Below, one piece after another: positions 26,845 through 34,818 of a DNA stretch of 64,000 bases. The number at the start of each line of letters is the position of its first letter. The stretch's first letter is position 1. The DNA is from Natrarchaeobius halalkaliphilus (lineage in GTDB: Archaea > Halobacteriota > Halobacteria > Halobacteriales > Natrialbaceae), in assembly GCF_003841485.1 (NCBI RefSeq), contig NZ_REFY01000004.1:310001-374000 (forward strand). Direction: 5' to 3'. Both the position numbers and the translations under genes were made by a program. The notes under the pieces are model-generated. The model did not search any database. It saw nothing but the letters and a program-made list of their open reading frames with translations, and was not told where the DNA came from.

Positions 26845-27366
26845 ATGCTCGTCGACATCGTACCGGTCGGCAACGTCTCCGCAGAAGTCAAGCGGGCGGC
26901 GTCATCGGCGTTGCGATCGGTCTACGACTGCGACGTCTCGATCAACGACTCGCAGTCGGTCCCAAACGGCGCGTACGATTCCGGTCGGAACCAGTACTCC
27001 GCCGAGACCTTCATCCAGCTCGCAGAGCGCATCGGTCGCGGCACCAAGAACATCGCGATAACTCCCCACGACCTCTTCTATCGCCGTCGAAACTACGTGT
27101 TCGGGCTCGCATATCTCGACGGAAGCGGGAGCGTGGTCTCGACCTATCGCCTCCAGACCTCGAGCGACGGCGGCTTCTCGAACAAGAGCGCGAGCGAGAT
27201 CTTCGAAAACCGCGTTCGCAAGGAAATCGTCCACGAGATCGGCCACACGTACGGGCTCGAACACTGTGACAACAACCGATGCGTGATGAATTTCTCACCG
27301 ACGGTCCGCGAGGTCGACATCAAAGAAGAGCATCTCTGTGGAAGCTGTCAGCGAATCATGAGCTGA
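26845..27366 (+). CDS. amzA: Archaemetzincin, zinc metalloprotease
   Basis: 173 residues. The extended zinc motif HEIGHTYGLEHC starts at His130: three zinc-binding His with catalytic Glu. It is followed by DNNRCVMNF, the Met turn, and by HLCGSC, giving the second structural zinc site of four Cys typical of archaemetzincins. The N-terminus MLVDIVPVGNVSAEVKRAAS is the archaeal family start, supported by the TATA box 25-30 nt upstream; the longer frame to 26542 is not coding. Substrates are not known for the archaeal members. Confidence 0.95.
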   Translation: MLVDIVPVGNVSAEVKRAASSALRSVYDCDVSINDSQSVPNGAYDSGRNQYSAETFIQLAERIGRGTKNIAITPHDLFYRRRNYVFGLAYLDGSGSVVSTYRLQTSSDGGFSNKSASEIFENRVRKEIVHEIGHTYGLEHCDNNRCVMNFSPTVREVDIKEEHLCGSCQRIMS

Positions 27367-27628
27367 GGTCTTTCGACGGGTTTTGGCTTCTTCTATTTCG
27401 GTTTCGTTCCGTCCATCGCTGGTCTCGTTCCGTCGATCCGTGTCAGTCGCCGCAGTGCGTGTGCCCAGATCGGAGGTCGGTCCGAGGTTCACACCACGTG
27501 ACGGTCACGCTGTTTGAAAAACAACACCTTACTTCGGAGAGTACGTACGGGGTTACGATTACGGGGTTCCCACAGCACGAGCCGGCAGTCGCGAGTCCCG
27601 TTCCGAACGCCAGCACCAGTGGTGACCG
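27367..27628. other. Intergenic region, no gene seen
   Basis: 262 bp. A few T-rich runs just after amzA may end its transcript. No TATA box at normal distance to the ATG at 27629 stands out. Confidence 0.4.
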
Positions 27629-28432
27629 ATGACCCAGGACCGAAACGACGAGATCGAAATCGAGATCGAACGCGGGAGTGCCGACGAGAGCGATCGCCGC
27701 TTCGACGTCACCGATCGACCCGGGAACGCCACGAACACCTCCGTCTCCGGCGACTCACGGAACCGGCCGGACGGCTTCGATCCAACACAACACCTCGAAG
27801 ACGAACTCGGTCGCATCGACATTCGGACGACAGCCGAGGGATACGTCGAGGGGCGGGTCACCGGTCTCGAGTCGGTCGACGAGACGACGGTTCGACTCGA
27901 AGTCGAGCTCCCACACGGTGAGCGGATACGGTTCTCGCTCGAGAAACCGATTCCGTGGTCCGAGGAGTTCCTGCTGGCCCGCATCGTCGAAGACGTCGGC
28001 TACGATGCGCCCTCGATCAGTCACCTCGTCGGAGAACCGATCTATCTGACTCGAGTCGACGACAGCGTGGCTGCCGGGGACGACGAGAACGACGGACGCT
28101 GGTGGGCCCCGTCGACTCGGTCGCTCGGTGACGTCGTCCTCTCGTCGCTCGGCAGTCGGTTTCGGCTCGTGGAACGAACGAGCTCGCAGTGGCGACTGGT
28201 CGATCCGCTCGAACGACGATCGACCGAGGACGACCGGTCGGGTACGACGGTCGACGCGACGACCGTGGCTTCGTGGCTTCTGGTACTCACAGCACCCGTG
28301 ATCGCTGGGTTCGGCGTCGGCGCGTCGACACCCGGTGAACTGGCCGGCTCGAGCGCAGCGGTCGGATACGTTCTCGGTGGGTTCGTCCTCGCGCTGATCG
28401 GACTCGCGATGCTGACAGCAGGCGAGACGTAG
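27629..28432 (+). CDS. Haloarchaeal membrane protein, function unknown
   Basis: 267 residues. The first 80 are hydrophilic and acidic. An Asp/Glu-rich beta domain follows (GRIDIRTTAEGYVEGRVTGL, TTVRLEVELPHGERIRFSLE), and the end holds two membrane helices (VASWLLVLTAPVIAGFGVGA; VGYVLGGFVLALIGLAMLTA). So most of the protein faces one side of the membrane, probably the cytoplasm. No catalytic motif is visible. Convergent with the ABCE1 gene, 27 bp apart. Confidence 0.7.
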   Translation: MTQDRNDEIEIEIERGSADESDRRFDVTDRPGNATNTSVSGDSRNRPDGFDPTQHLEDELGRIDIRTTAEGYVEGRVTGLESVDETTVRLEVELPHGERIRFSLEKPIPWSEEFLLARIVEDVGYDAPSISHLVGEPIYLTRVDDSVAAGDDENDGRWWAPSTRSLGDVVLSSLGSRFRLVERTSSQWRLVDPLERRSTEDDRSGTTVDATTVASWLLVLTAPVIAGFGVGASTPGELAGSSAAVGYVLGGFVLALIGLAMLTAGET

Positions 28433-28459
28433 GCGCTCGAGGGACCTCACGCGACCGCC

Positions 28460-30274
28460 TTAGGGCGCGTAGTAGTACTCCCCCTCCGATTTCTGTCGTT
28501 TGTCGAGCTGTGAGTCGGGCTTGTTGATCCGCGGCCGAGAGGTCCGTTCGTCGCGACGGAACGTGACCTCGAGGTTCGCGAGGAACTCGTTCATGCCGTC
28601 GCGCATCGGCTGGGGAGTGCCCGCACGACCGTGTTCGGCGGGTTCGCCGTCGAAGACCATCAGGCGATCCGCCAGCAGGTCGATCATGTAAATGTCGTGG
28701 TCGATAACAAGCACGGTCGCGTCCTGCTGTTCGGCGTAGCGACGAATCGCGCTCGTGGCCTGCACGCGCTGTTCGACGTCCAGGTGAGCGGAGGGTTCGT
28801 CGAGCAAGTAGAGATCCGCCGAGTCCGACAGGCAGGCGGCGATCGCGACACGCTGGCGTTCTCCGCCGGAGAGATCCGAGAGGTTCTGCTCCATAATCCG
28901 CTCTAGCTGGAGGGGCTGTGCGATCTCGGTGTTCCAGTACGAGGAGCCGAACTGATCGGTGATCGACGAGAGAAAAACGTCGACGCGCATGTGCTGATCG
29001 ATCGTGACGTACTGCGGTTTGTAGGAAATCTCGAGGTCCAGGTCGGCGTCGCCGCTGTCGGGTTCGAGGTCACCCGTGAGTAACTTTGCGAACGTCGACT
29101 TCCCGATCCCGTTTGGACCCACGATCCCCAGCACCTCGTTTCGGCGGATCTCGCCGCCCTCGACCTCGAGAGAGAACTCACCCTCGCCGTAGCTCTTTTC
29201 GAGATCGGGGTACTCGACGAGCGTGTCGCTGCGGACGGCGGCTCGAGGTGCGTGTTCTTCGAACTCGATCGGGTCCGGACGGATTCGCATGTTCTCGTTG
29301 TCGAGGTAGCCCGCGAGATACTCGTTGATGCCGTTTCGAACCGACTTGGGAGGGGTGATGACACCGTAGGCACCGGGCTCACCGTAGGCGACGTGGAGCG
29401 TGTCGGCGAGCAAATCGAGGATCGCGAGGTCGTGCTCGACGACGAGCATCGACCGGTTCTCTTCTTCTGCGAGCTCGCGGATCAGTCGCGCTGCGGTGAC
29501 GCGCTGGCCGATGTCGAGATAGGGCGTCACCTCGTCCAGAAAGTAAAAGTCCGTATCGCGGGCGAGCGTCGCCGCGATGGCGACTCGCTGGAGTTCACCG
29601 CCCGAGAGATCGTCAATCGACTGGTCCATCACCGGTGCGATCTCGAGTCGATCGACGAGCGAATCGAGCGCACCACGTTCGTCAGTTCGCTCGAGCAGGT
29701 CGCGAGTGTTTCCGTCGAAGCTGTTCGGTATCTGATCGACGTACTGCGGTTTTCGGGAAACAGTGACCTCTCCCTCGCGGATGTCAGCGATGTAGTCCTG
29801 CAGTTCCGTTCCGCGGTAGGCTTCGAGCACCTCGTCCCAACCGGGGGACTCCTCGTGGCGACCGAGATTTGGCTCGAGTTCGCCCGCGAGGATTCGAACG
29901 GCAGTCGTCTTCCCGATCCCGTTTGGACCGAGAATACCCGTCACCTGCCCCTGCTGTGGTGCGGGAAGGCCGTACAGCGAGAAGGCGTTCTCACCGTAGC
30001 GGTGGGCCGGATCGTCCTGCAGTTCCTTGGGCAGATTGATGATCTCGATGGCGTCGAACGGACACTTTTCGACGCAGATCCCACAGGTTTCACCGAGACA
30101 GATCTCCTCGGAGATGTGAATCTGCTCGGGCTGACCCTCGTCGGTATCCTCCCCCCGGAGGGTAATACACTCCTTTCCAGTCCGGTTCGGCGGGCAGTAG
30201 TTCTTACACTCGTAGCTACAGCGGTCGGGTTGGCATCGGTCCAGATCGACGACGGCGATGCTGTCGTCCGCCAT
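28460..30274 (-). CDS. rli: Ribosome-recycling ATPase ABCE1 (Rli1)
   Basis: 604 residues. Splits ribosomes after termination, with aRF1 as partner. N-terminal iron-sulfur part with two clusters: CQPDRCSYECKNYC (about 14-27) and ICLGETCGICVEKCPFDA (Cys59, 64, 67, 71). Two ABC domains follow: Walker A GPNGIGKTT at 116-123 and GPNGIGKST at 386-393, with LSGGE signatures (first at 223-227) and the hinge after each. ATG 30274 gives MADDSIAVVDLDRC, the right start; an upstream frame is ignored. The partner gene aRF1 is also in this window at 61554. Confidence 0.97.
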   Translation of the reverse strand: MADDSIAVVDLDRCQPDRCSYECKNYCPPNRTGKECITLRGEDTDEGQPEQIHISEEICLGETCGICVEKCPFDAIEIINLPKELQDDPAHRYGENAFSLYGLPAPQQGQVTGILGPNGIGKTTAVRILAGELEPNLGRHEESPGWDEVLEAYRGTELQDYIADIREGEVTVSRKPQYVDQIPNSFDGNTRDLLERTDERGALDSLVDRLEIAPVMDQSIDDLSGGELQRVAIAATLARDTDFYFLDEVTPYLDIGQRVTAARLIRELAEEENRSMLVVEHDLAILDLLADTLHVAYGEPGAYGVITPPKSVRNGINEYLAGYLDNENMRIRPDPIEFEEHAPRAAVRSDTLVEYPDLEKSYGEGEFSLEVEGGEIRRNEVLGIVGPNGIGKSTFAKLLTGDLEPDSGDADLDLEISYKPQYVTIDQHMRVDVFLSSITDQFGSSYWNTEIAQPLQLERIMEQNLSDLSGGERQRVAIAACLSDSADLYLLDEPSAHLDVEQRVQATSAIRRYAEQQDATVLVIDHDIYMIDLLADRLMVFDGEPAEHGRAGTPQPMRDGMNEFLANLEVTFRRDERTSRPRINKPDSQLDKRQKSEGEYYYAP

Positions 30275-30276
30275 AA

Positions 30277-30600
30277 TTATGCCGTGTACTCCGCGGTGAG
30301 CAGGATTCCCCACACCACGAACCAGAACGAGAACGTCATGAACGTGATGAACAGGTAGTGTTTGATACCGAACTCGTCGTCACCGTAGATACTCGTGAAA
30401 TCGAAGAGGACGAACTGAACGAGGATCGCCCCCAGGACGAGAAACAGCGGCGTGGTTTCGGTTGCCGCCTCGGCTGGTGTGAGATCGCCGGTCAGTGACG
30501 CGGAGGCAAGCGCCGCGCCGACGCCGAGCAACGCCGAGAATGCTGTTACGCTGATCGAGCGAATGTGTTCGCGTCGATCACTGATCGATTCGGTCGACAT
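30277..30600 (-). CDS. EMC6-like small membrane protein
   Basis: 107 residues, with three membrane helices: SVTAFSALLGVGAALASASL, PLFLVLGAILVQFVLFDFTS and HYLFITFMTFSFWFVVWGIL. This layout and the position next to ABCE1 match the haloarchaeal EMC6-like family, which resembles a subunit of the ER membrane protein complex that inserts membrane proteins in eukaryotes. That role in archaea is inference. ATG 30600 is preferred to the longer frame. It ends 2 bp before the ABCE1 start, so the two are probably co-transcribed. Confidence 0.8.
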   Translation of the reverse strand: MSTESISDRREHIRSISVTAFSALLGVGAALASASLTGDLTPAEAATETTPLFLVLGAILVQFVLFDFTSIYGDDEFGIKHYLFITFMTFSFWFVVWGILLTAEYTA

Positions 30601-30907
30601 GGGATGAACTCGGATAGCAGTGTTGAAAAGCCGTTCGGGTTCGTCGAGCGAGCCGAATCGCCCGCGATTCGAGACGACAGCGAGGCCCACGCGAGATCGA
30701 CGGCTTGTTCGTCCGGGGTGAACATCAGCGTACACGTTACGGTGTCGCTGTCGATGCCGGCACAAGTCTGACTAACCAGTCAAACAACTATTTCGCCCCT
30801 CTGAGAGCCCGTGTCTGATTTTTACACGGATAAACTAATAGTATTTAATTGAGAACGGATCCAGTAAGGCTCAACTTTTATGCTGCTGGATGATTTCGAT
30901 TCGTAAC
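30601..30907. other. Divergent intergenic region with two promoter areas
   Basis: 307 bp between the EMC6-like gene and the divergent HTH gene. The last 130 bp are AT-rich (around 30815-30850). The only clear promoter element is the TATA box at 30876. No gene is seen. Confidence 0.45.
30876..30881 (+). promoter_or_regulatory. TATA box of the HTH gene at 30908
   Basis: TTTTAT lies 27-32 nt before the ATG at 30908, consistent with a leaderless transcript. Confidence 0.55.
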
Positions 30908-31201
30908 ATGGAACAGACTGACGAGGAAGAAATCGAAGACTTGCCGCCAAGTGCAAAACTCGTTTTCAAGGTTCTCGAGTACGACGGGCCACTGACGCAA
31001 AAACAGATCGTCGAGGAGTCGATGCTCTCGGCGCGCACGGTTCGATACGCACTCGAGCGACTCGGGGAGATCGGAATCGTCGACGAGGACATTTACTTTG
31101 CTGATGCCAGACAGAGCCTGTACCGGCTAACTGAGCCGGTCGCAGCGGACGGAAAGGGAGTCGAGGAACCGGCGAAAAAAGACGCCTGCTGTGCGGAGTA
31201 G
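30908..31201 (+). CDS. Small winged-helix transcriptional regulator
   Basis: 97 residues. A single winged-helix domain: PSAKLVFKVLEYDGPLTQKQ (helix 1), IVEESMLSARTVRYALERLG (turn and recognition helix), IVDEDIYFADARQSLYRLTE (wing). It ends KKDACCAE, with two adjacent Cys at the tail that could bind metal or sense oxidation; this is inference. The family is a MarR-like archaeal group of about 95-110 residues. The frame extends upstream to 30890 but the TATA box at 30876 favours ATG 30908. It may regulate itself. Confidence 0.85.
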   Translation: MEQTDEEEIEDLPPSAKLVFKVLEYDGPLTQKQIVEESMLSARTVRYALERLGEIGIVDEDIYFADARQSLYRLTEPVAADGKGVEEPAKKDACCAE

Positions 31202-31416
31202 TGCGGAACGAACCCACCCCACGGGACGCACCGACTGGGGACTCTTCTCGAGGTGATTCGTTCTCTGGATCGGGCCGATATAGAACAACTGAAACGAGTT
31301 ACACACCGATCGCATGGCTGTCGTGCGATCAGGTGTGCATTGGCGTTCGGTGACTACGATAGCAAGCGGTCACGGAGAACGGTAGGATTATTTTGATTCG
31401 GTGATCCCCAACACCT

Positions 31417-31824
31417 ATGGATAAAGAACGGTTTCCTCGGTGGGGATGGCTGCTGATCGGTCTGTTCGGGGCGACGATGGTCGCGAATCTGGTCAATATC
31501 GCCGTTCTCGGACCGGCCGGGCTCTCAGAAGAGTACTTCGTCGTGACGATTATCACCGGAATGTCACTCGTGTTGATCTACACCGGCGTCTGGTACGACG
31601 ACGAACGAGCGCAGTACTGGGAACATTCGACAGAACGCGTGTTCGGAGACGTCGTCTTCGTCGTCATCGGCGCAGCGGTCGGTTCGGCGCTCGCGATCGT
31701 CGCGATCAGCGACATCGGCCTCAGTCGAATCGTCCAGGACGTCATCGCGATGGTCGCCGGGTTCGTCCTCTCGTGGGGGCTGTTCTGGTGGCGGAATCCC
31801 GAGTTGTACCGGGCAGAAGACTGA
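31417..31824 (+). CDS. Four-helix membrane protein, function unknown
   Basis: 135 residues with four probable membrane helices: WGWLLIGLFGATMVANLVNI, TIITGMSLVLIYTGVWYDDE, VVFVVIGAAVGSALAIVAIS and VIAMVAGFVLSWGLFWWRNP. Both ends are polar. The gene is preceded by 215 bp with no other gene. A conserved haloarchaeal protein by general appearance, but I cannot name a family. Convergent with nadE, 19 bp apart. Confidence 0.65.
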   Translation: MDKERFPRWGWLLIGLFGATMVANLVNIAVLGPAGLSEEYFVVTIITGMSLVLIYTGVWYDDERAQYWEHSTERVFGDVVFVVIGAAVGSALAIVAISDIGLSRIVQDVIAMVAGFVLSWGLFWWRNPELYRAED

Positions 31825-31843
31825 GAACGCAAAACCCAGTTCA

Positions 31844-32743
31844 TCACCGCAGATCGGTTCGTCCGTCGATTCCCGGCGTCGGTGGGAGCGTCCGCTTGTG
31901 CGCAGTCTCCGAGCAGCGAAGGGCGATCGTTCGCGCCGTCTCGAGGGTGATCTCGAGTTCGTCGGCAGCGTCCTCGATTGACAGGCGCTCGTCGACGATT
32001 CGAGTCAGGAACGGATCGATCACTTCGTAGGGTGCACCCAGTTCGCTGGCGTCCGTCTGTCCGGCCCAGAAACCGGCCGTGGGTTCCTTGTTGACGATCC
32101 GTCGCGGAACTCCGATCCGCTCTGCAAGCGCTCGCACCTCGGTCTTGTAGAGGTCTCCGATCGGGTAGAGGTCGGCCGCACCGTCACCGTACTTGGTGAA
32201 GTAGCCAAGAAGCCACTCCGACCGATTCGCGGTGCCGAGAACCAGTCGTGATCGGCGGTTCGCGACGTAGTAGGCACACAGCATTCGAAACCGTGCGACC
32301 GCGTTGCCGATCGCGTAGTTCCGTTCGTTCGGACGCTGCGTCGGTTGCTCCGCGCTCGATGCCTCCTCGAGTTCGCCCGCAAACGTCTCTTCGAACGCAG
32401 CGAGCAACGGTCGAAGCTGCACGTCGTGAAACTCGATTCCGAGCCCCTCCGCGATCGTTCGAGCTTCGCTGACGGCCGCACGCTCGGTTTTGTGACAGGG
32501 GAGACCGAGGCCGAGGACCCGGTCACTACCCAGCGCGTCGACGGCCAGCGTCGCCGTCACGGTCGAATCGATTCCGCCGCTCATCGCGACGACGACTCCC
32601 GCTGCGTCCGCGTCCTCCACCGTCGCTCGAACGTGATCGGTGAGGCGCGTGCGTACTTCCTCGAGTTCTTCGCGGCTCGTGATGAACGAACCGTTCTCGA
32701 CCCCGGATCGAGGGTAGACAAACGTTCGGCTATCAACACCCAT
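31844..32743 (-). CDS. nadE: NAD synthetase
   Basis: 299 residues. Makes NAD from deamido-NAD with ATP and ammonia; there is no glutaminase domain, so it uses ammonia directly. The ATP pyrophosphatase loop SGGIDST is at 55-61. Other marks are LGTANRSEWLLGYFTKYGDG, DLYPIGDLYKTEVRALAERI and IVNKEPTAGFWAGQTDASEL. The last 40 residues are charged. A TATA-like GGTATAGAA on the minus strand lies about 25-30 nt before the ATG at 32743. See the inverted repeat at 32716-32789. Confidence 0.94.
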   Translation of the reverse strand: MGVDSRTFVYPRSGVENGSFITSREELEEVRTRLTDHVRATVEDADAAGVVVAMSGGIDSTVTATLAVDALGSDRVLGLGLPCHKTERAAVSEARTIAEGLGIEFHDVQLRPLLAAFEETFAGELEEASSAEQPTQRPNERNYAIGNAVARFRMLCAYYVANRRSRLVLGTANRSEWLLGYFTKYGDGAADLYPIGDLYKTEVRALAERIGVPRRIVNKEPTAGFWAGQTDASELGAPYEVIDPFLTRIVDERLSIEDAADELEITLETARTIALRCSETAHKRTLPPTPGIDGRTDLR

Positions 32744-32789
32744 ACTATTGTATCCGTACGTTCTATACCAAGATAGAAAACGTTTGTCT
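32716..32789. promoter_or_regulatory. Inverted repeat spanning the nadE start and promoter
   Basis: AGACAAACGTT (32716-32726, inside the first nadE codons) and AACGTTTGTCT (32779-32789) are a perfect 11-bp inverted pair 52 bp apart. They bracket both the TATA-like element and the start codon. This fits a two-site operator for DNA looping or two bound repressor copies, but no regulator is known. Confidence 0.4.
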
Positions 32790-32938
32790 TAGTCGAATAG
32801 CCATACCTTAAACAGCTAGTAGTTATCAGTGTGGGTAGCGGTCACGTGGCCTGGAGAGTTCTGGCGGGCGGCTCGAAACCGCCGACCCGAAGACGGAACT
32901 CACCGGGTTGAACGACTCGACGCGGCAACGAAGAATCG

Positions 32939-34036
32939 TCACTCCCGAATCTCGTCGATCGAATCCGCGACGTCCGCCGCCTGAATATCGGAGTAGGCCT
33001 CGTGGGTCGTCTCGATCGACTTGTGTCGGAGCGCCGACTGTGCTAGCTCCGAGTGTCCGCTCTCGTACAGCTCCGCCCCCAGTGCGCGCCGCGCGCCGTG
33101 AGGTTGGAGGTAGTCGTGACCGTCCTCGAGTTCGATCGGCGCTTCGTCGCTGAGTCGCTTCATTACCTGACGCCCTCCCTCTTTCGTTAGCGCGAGCGGA
33201 ACGACTTCGTGATCGCGAAGGAGATCGTCGATCGGACGGTCGCCGTCGTAGTCGTCGACGGCCGCGCGCAGCGCCCCCCACTTCGAGGGTGCGTGAGCGG
33301 TCGGGAACACCGGCCAGTCGTCGCTCGGGGGCTCGAGCACCCGCTGATAGCGCTGGAGTGCATCCCGTGCGGCACCCGGAAGCGCCGCCTCCTCGTACTG
33401 TCGGGACTTCCCGAAGACGCGGATCATCTTCTGCTCTAGGTCGACGTCGCTCCAGTGGAGTCCATCGCGAACGTCGTCGTTCGTATCACGAAAGATTTCG
33501 GCACCGCGGACGCCGGCCTCCGCGAGGAGGACGACGATCGCTCGATCCCGAAAGGCGATCTCGCGGGAAACGTCGATCGTTCCGTCGAGAGCCATATCCA
33601 CGCGCTTGCTCGCGTAGGCGACGATCCCTCGTCGCTGGGCGGGCGTCCAGAACTGGCGCGTTCGGTCGCCTTTGTCCTCGGGCAGGTACTCGGTCGCCCG
33701 GTTGGTATCCGCCGGATTGCGATCTAGAAGCTCTTCGCGAACGCAAAAAGAGAGAAATGCGCGCGTGTAATCGAAGTACGTGTTGGCCGTCGAGGCCTTC
33801 AGCTCACCTTCGATGTGGCGCTCGCGGAGGGCGAACGCGTACTCGCGAAGGTCGCTCGTCTCGAGTGTCCCGACGCTCTCGATCCCTTCTCGCTCGCAAA
33901 ACGCCGCGAATCCGGAGAGCGGCGAGCGCATCGTCGCCTTCGAGCCACCGGAATCCAGCGACTCGAGATAGCGCACCACCGCACCGTCGACGGTGTTTCC
34001 ATCTCGTCCCGTCCGTCGGTTCGATGATCCGGACAT
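32939..34036 (-). CDS. Tyrosine recombinase (XerC/D-like integrase)
   Basis: 365 residues. An N-terminal SAM-like core-binding domain (about 15-115) and C-terminal catalytic domain. The catalytic residues are visible: Arg177 in LLAEAGVRGAEIFR, Lys210 in IRVFGKSRQYEE, His313 and Arg316 in QPHGARRALGAELY, His338 in LRHKSIETTH and Tyr348 in EAYSDI. It cuts and rejoins DNA for chromosome resolution or element integration. There are no phage genes around it and no flanking direct repeats that would mark an integrated element, so a chromosomal Xer-like role is more likely than a provirus integrase. Confidence 0.9.
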   Translation of the reverse strand: MSGSSNRRTGRDGNTVDGAVVRYLESLDSGGSKATMRSPLSGFAAFCEREGIESVGTLETSDLREYAFALRERHIEGELKASTANTYFDYTRAFLSFCVREELLDRNPADTNRATEYLPEDKGDRTRQFWTPAQRRGIVAYASKRVDMALDGTIDVSREIAFRDRAIVVLLAEAGVRGAEIFRDTNDDVRDGLHWSDVDLEQKMIRVFGKSRQYEEAALPGAARDALQRYQRVLEPPSDDWPVFPTAHAPSKWGALRAAVDDYDGDRPIDDLLRDHEVVPLALTKEGGRQVMKRLSDEAPIELEDGHDYLQPHGARRALGAELYESGHSELAQSALRHKSIETTHEAYSDIQAADVADSIDEIRE

Positions 34037-34089
34037 TCCTGTCAGACGTACGGTTCTGACTCACCTTAAACGCACGTGATCGCAGTGAT

Positions 34090-34175
34090 TCATACGGTTT
34101 ACTGTAAATCGTTGCCGGCGCACCCGCGACCCGGGCGGCGGGTGCGCCGGTAAATCGTTACAGTAATCCGTATCA
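34090..34175. repeat. Palindromic repeat, copy 1 (86 bp)
   Basis: From TCATACGGTTTACTGTAAAT to CAGTAATCCGTATCA, a near-perfect palindrome centred on CCCGGG, with CCGGCGCACCCGC on one side and GCGGGTGCGCCGG on the other. The last three bases, TCA, are the TGA stop of the minus-strand gene 34173-34415. It is the same length as copy 2 and aligns along its whole length with copies 2 and 4. Confidence 0.85.
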
Positions 34176-34415
34176 AACCGTTTCGGCCAGTCGGTCGTCG
34201 GTCGGAGTGACCGTAACGGAGGCCGATTCGTCGATCCGTACGAGGTAGTCGCCGTGAGTAAACTCGAGCGTCATCGATCGAGTCGCAGACTGGACGAGCG
34301 CGTCCAGTGCGTCCGGATCGATCGATTCGTACAGCGTCGGTTCGAGCGCTGTCGGATCAGTTTCCTCAGCGGATGCGAGCGCTTCGATAACACTCATACT
34401 TGCCAACTGTTCCAT
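34173..34415 (-). CDS. HalOD1 output-domain protein
   Basis: 80 residues. The pattern SVIEALASAEETDPTALEPT followed by LYESIDPDALDALV and LEFTHGDYLVRIDESASVTV is the haloarchaeal HalOD1 domain. It occurs alone or behind receiver and PAS domains and is thought to act as an output module; the partner is unknown. ATG 34415 (or 34397, six codons on) is preferred to the longer frame. The stop codon TGA is the terminal triplet of palindromic repeat copy 1. Confidence 0.8.
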   Translation of the reverse strand: MEQLASMSVIEALASAEETDPTALEPTLYESIDPDALDALVQSATRSMTLEFTHGDYLVRIDESASVTVTPTDDRLAETV

Positions 34416-34726
34416 CCCTACGCTTCGACGAAGCACGAAGGATACATAAAAGATGGCCCGATTCCCACGACGTGCAAACCGATGCTGACTCACACGCATC
34501 GAACAACACAGGTAGTTGACTCGTGACCTACGCGCCTACGACGGAACCACCGTTACCGGCTCTTTCCGATCGATCGCCTGCTCTAGTTCGTCCGCGATCG
34601 CACTCCCTCTCGAAACCTGAATCTCGCACGCGGACCTTTTTCCGTTCGGGTCGCACAGCGACCACTCACGCAAAAATCTCCACCAAAAACCACTCGTTCG
34701 CGTCCGCTCACTCGTGACCTGCGCGC
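34416..34726. other. Intergenic region with the duplicated 3' end of the PIN/KH ATPase gene
   Basis: 311 bp. Most of it is the 109-bp repeat described below plus an 82-bp spacer rich in A runs. There is no independent gene. Confidence 0.6.
34519..34627 (-). repeat. Copy of the 3' end of the PIN/KH ATPase gene (109 bp)
   Basis: Matches 34710-34818 at 108 of 109 positions. Read on the minus strand it codes the last 29 residues of the ATPase, stop codon included, but lacks the rest. It lies downstream of the real gene and is separated from it by 82 bp that are not repeated. Confidence 0.9.
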
Positions 34727-34818
34727 CTACGACGGAACCACCGTTACCGGCTCTTTCCGATCGATCGCCTGCTCTAGTTCGTCCGCGATCGCACTCCCTC
34801 TCGAAACCTGAATCTCGC
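34710..34818 (-). repeat. Source copy of the 109-bp duplication
   Basis: Contains the last coding residues of the PIN/KH ATPase gene (EIQVSRGSAIADELEQAI onward), its TAG stop at 34727-34729 and 17 bp beyond. Confidence 0.9.

Noticed and set aside
29252-30358. Open frame antisense to ABCE1
   Set aside because: No protein pattern; lies under a conserved gene.
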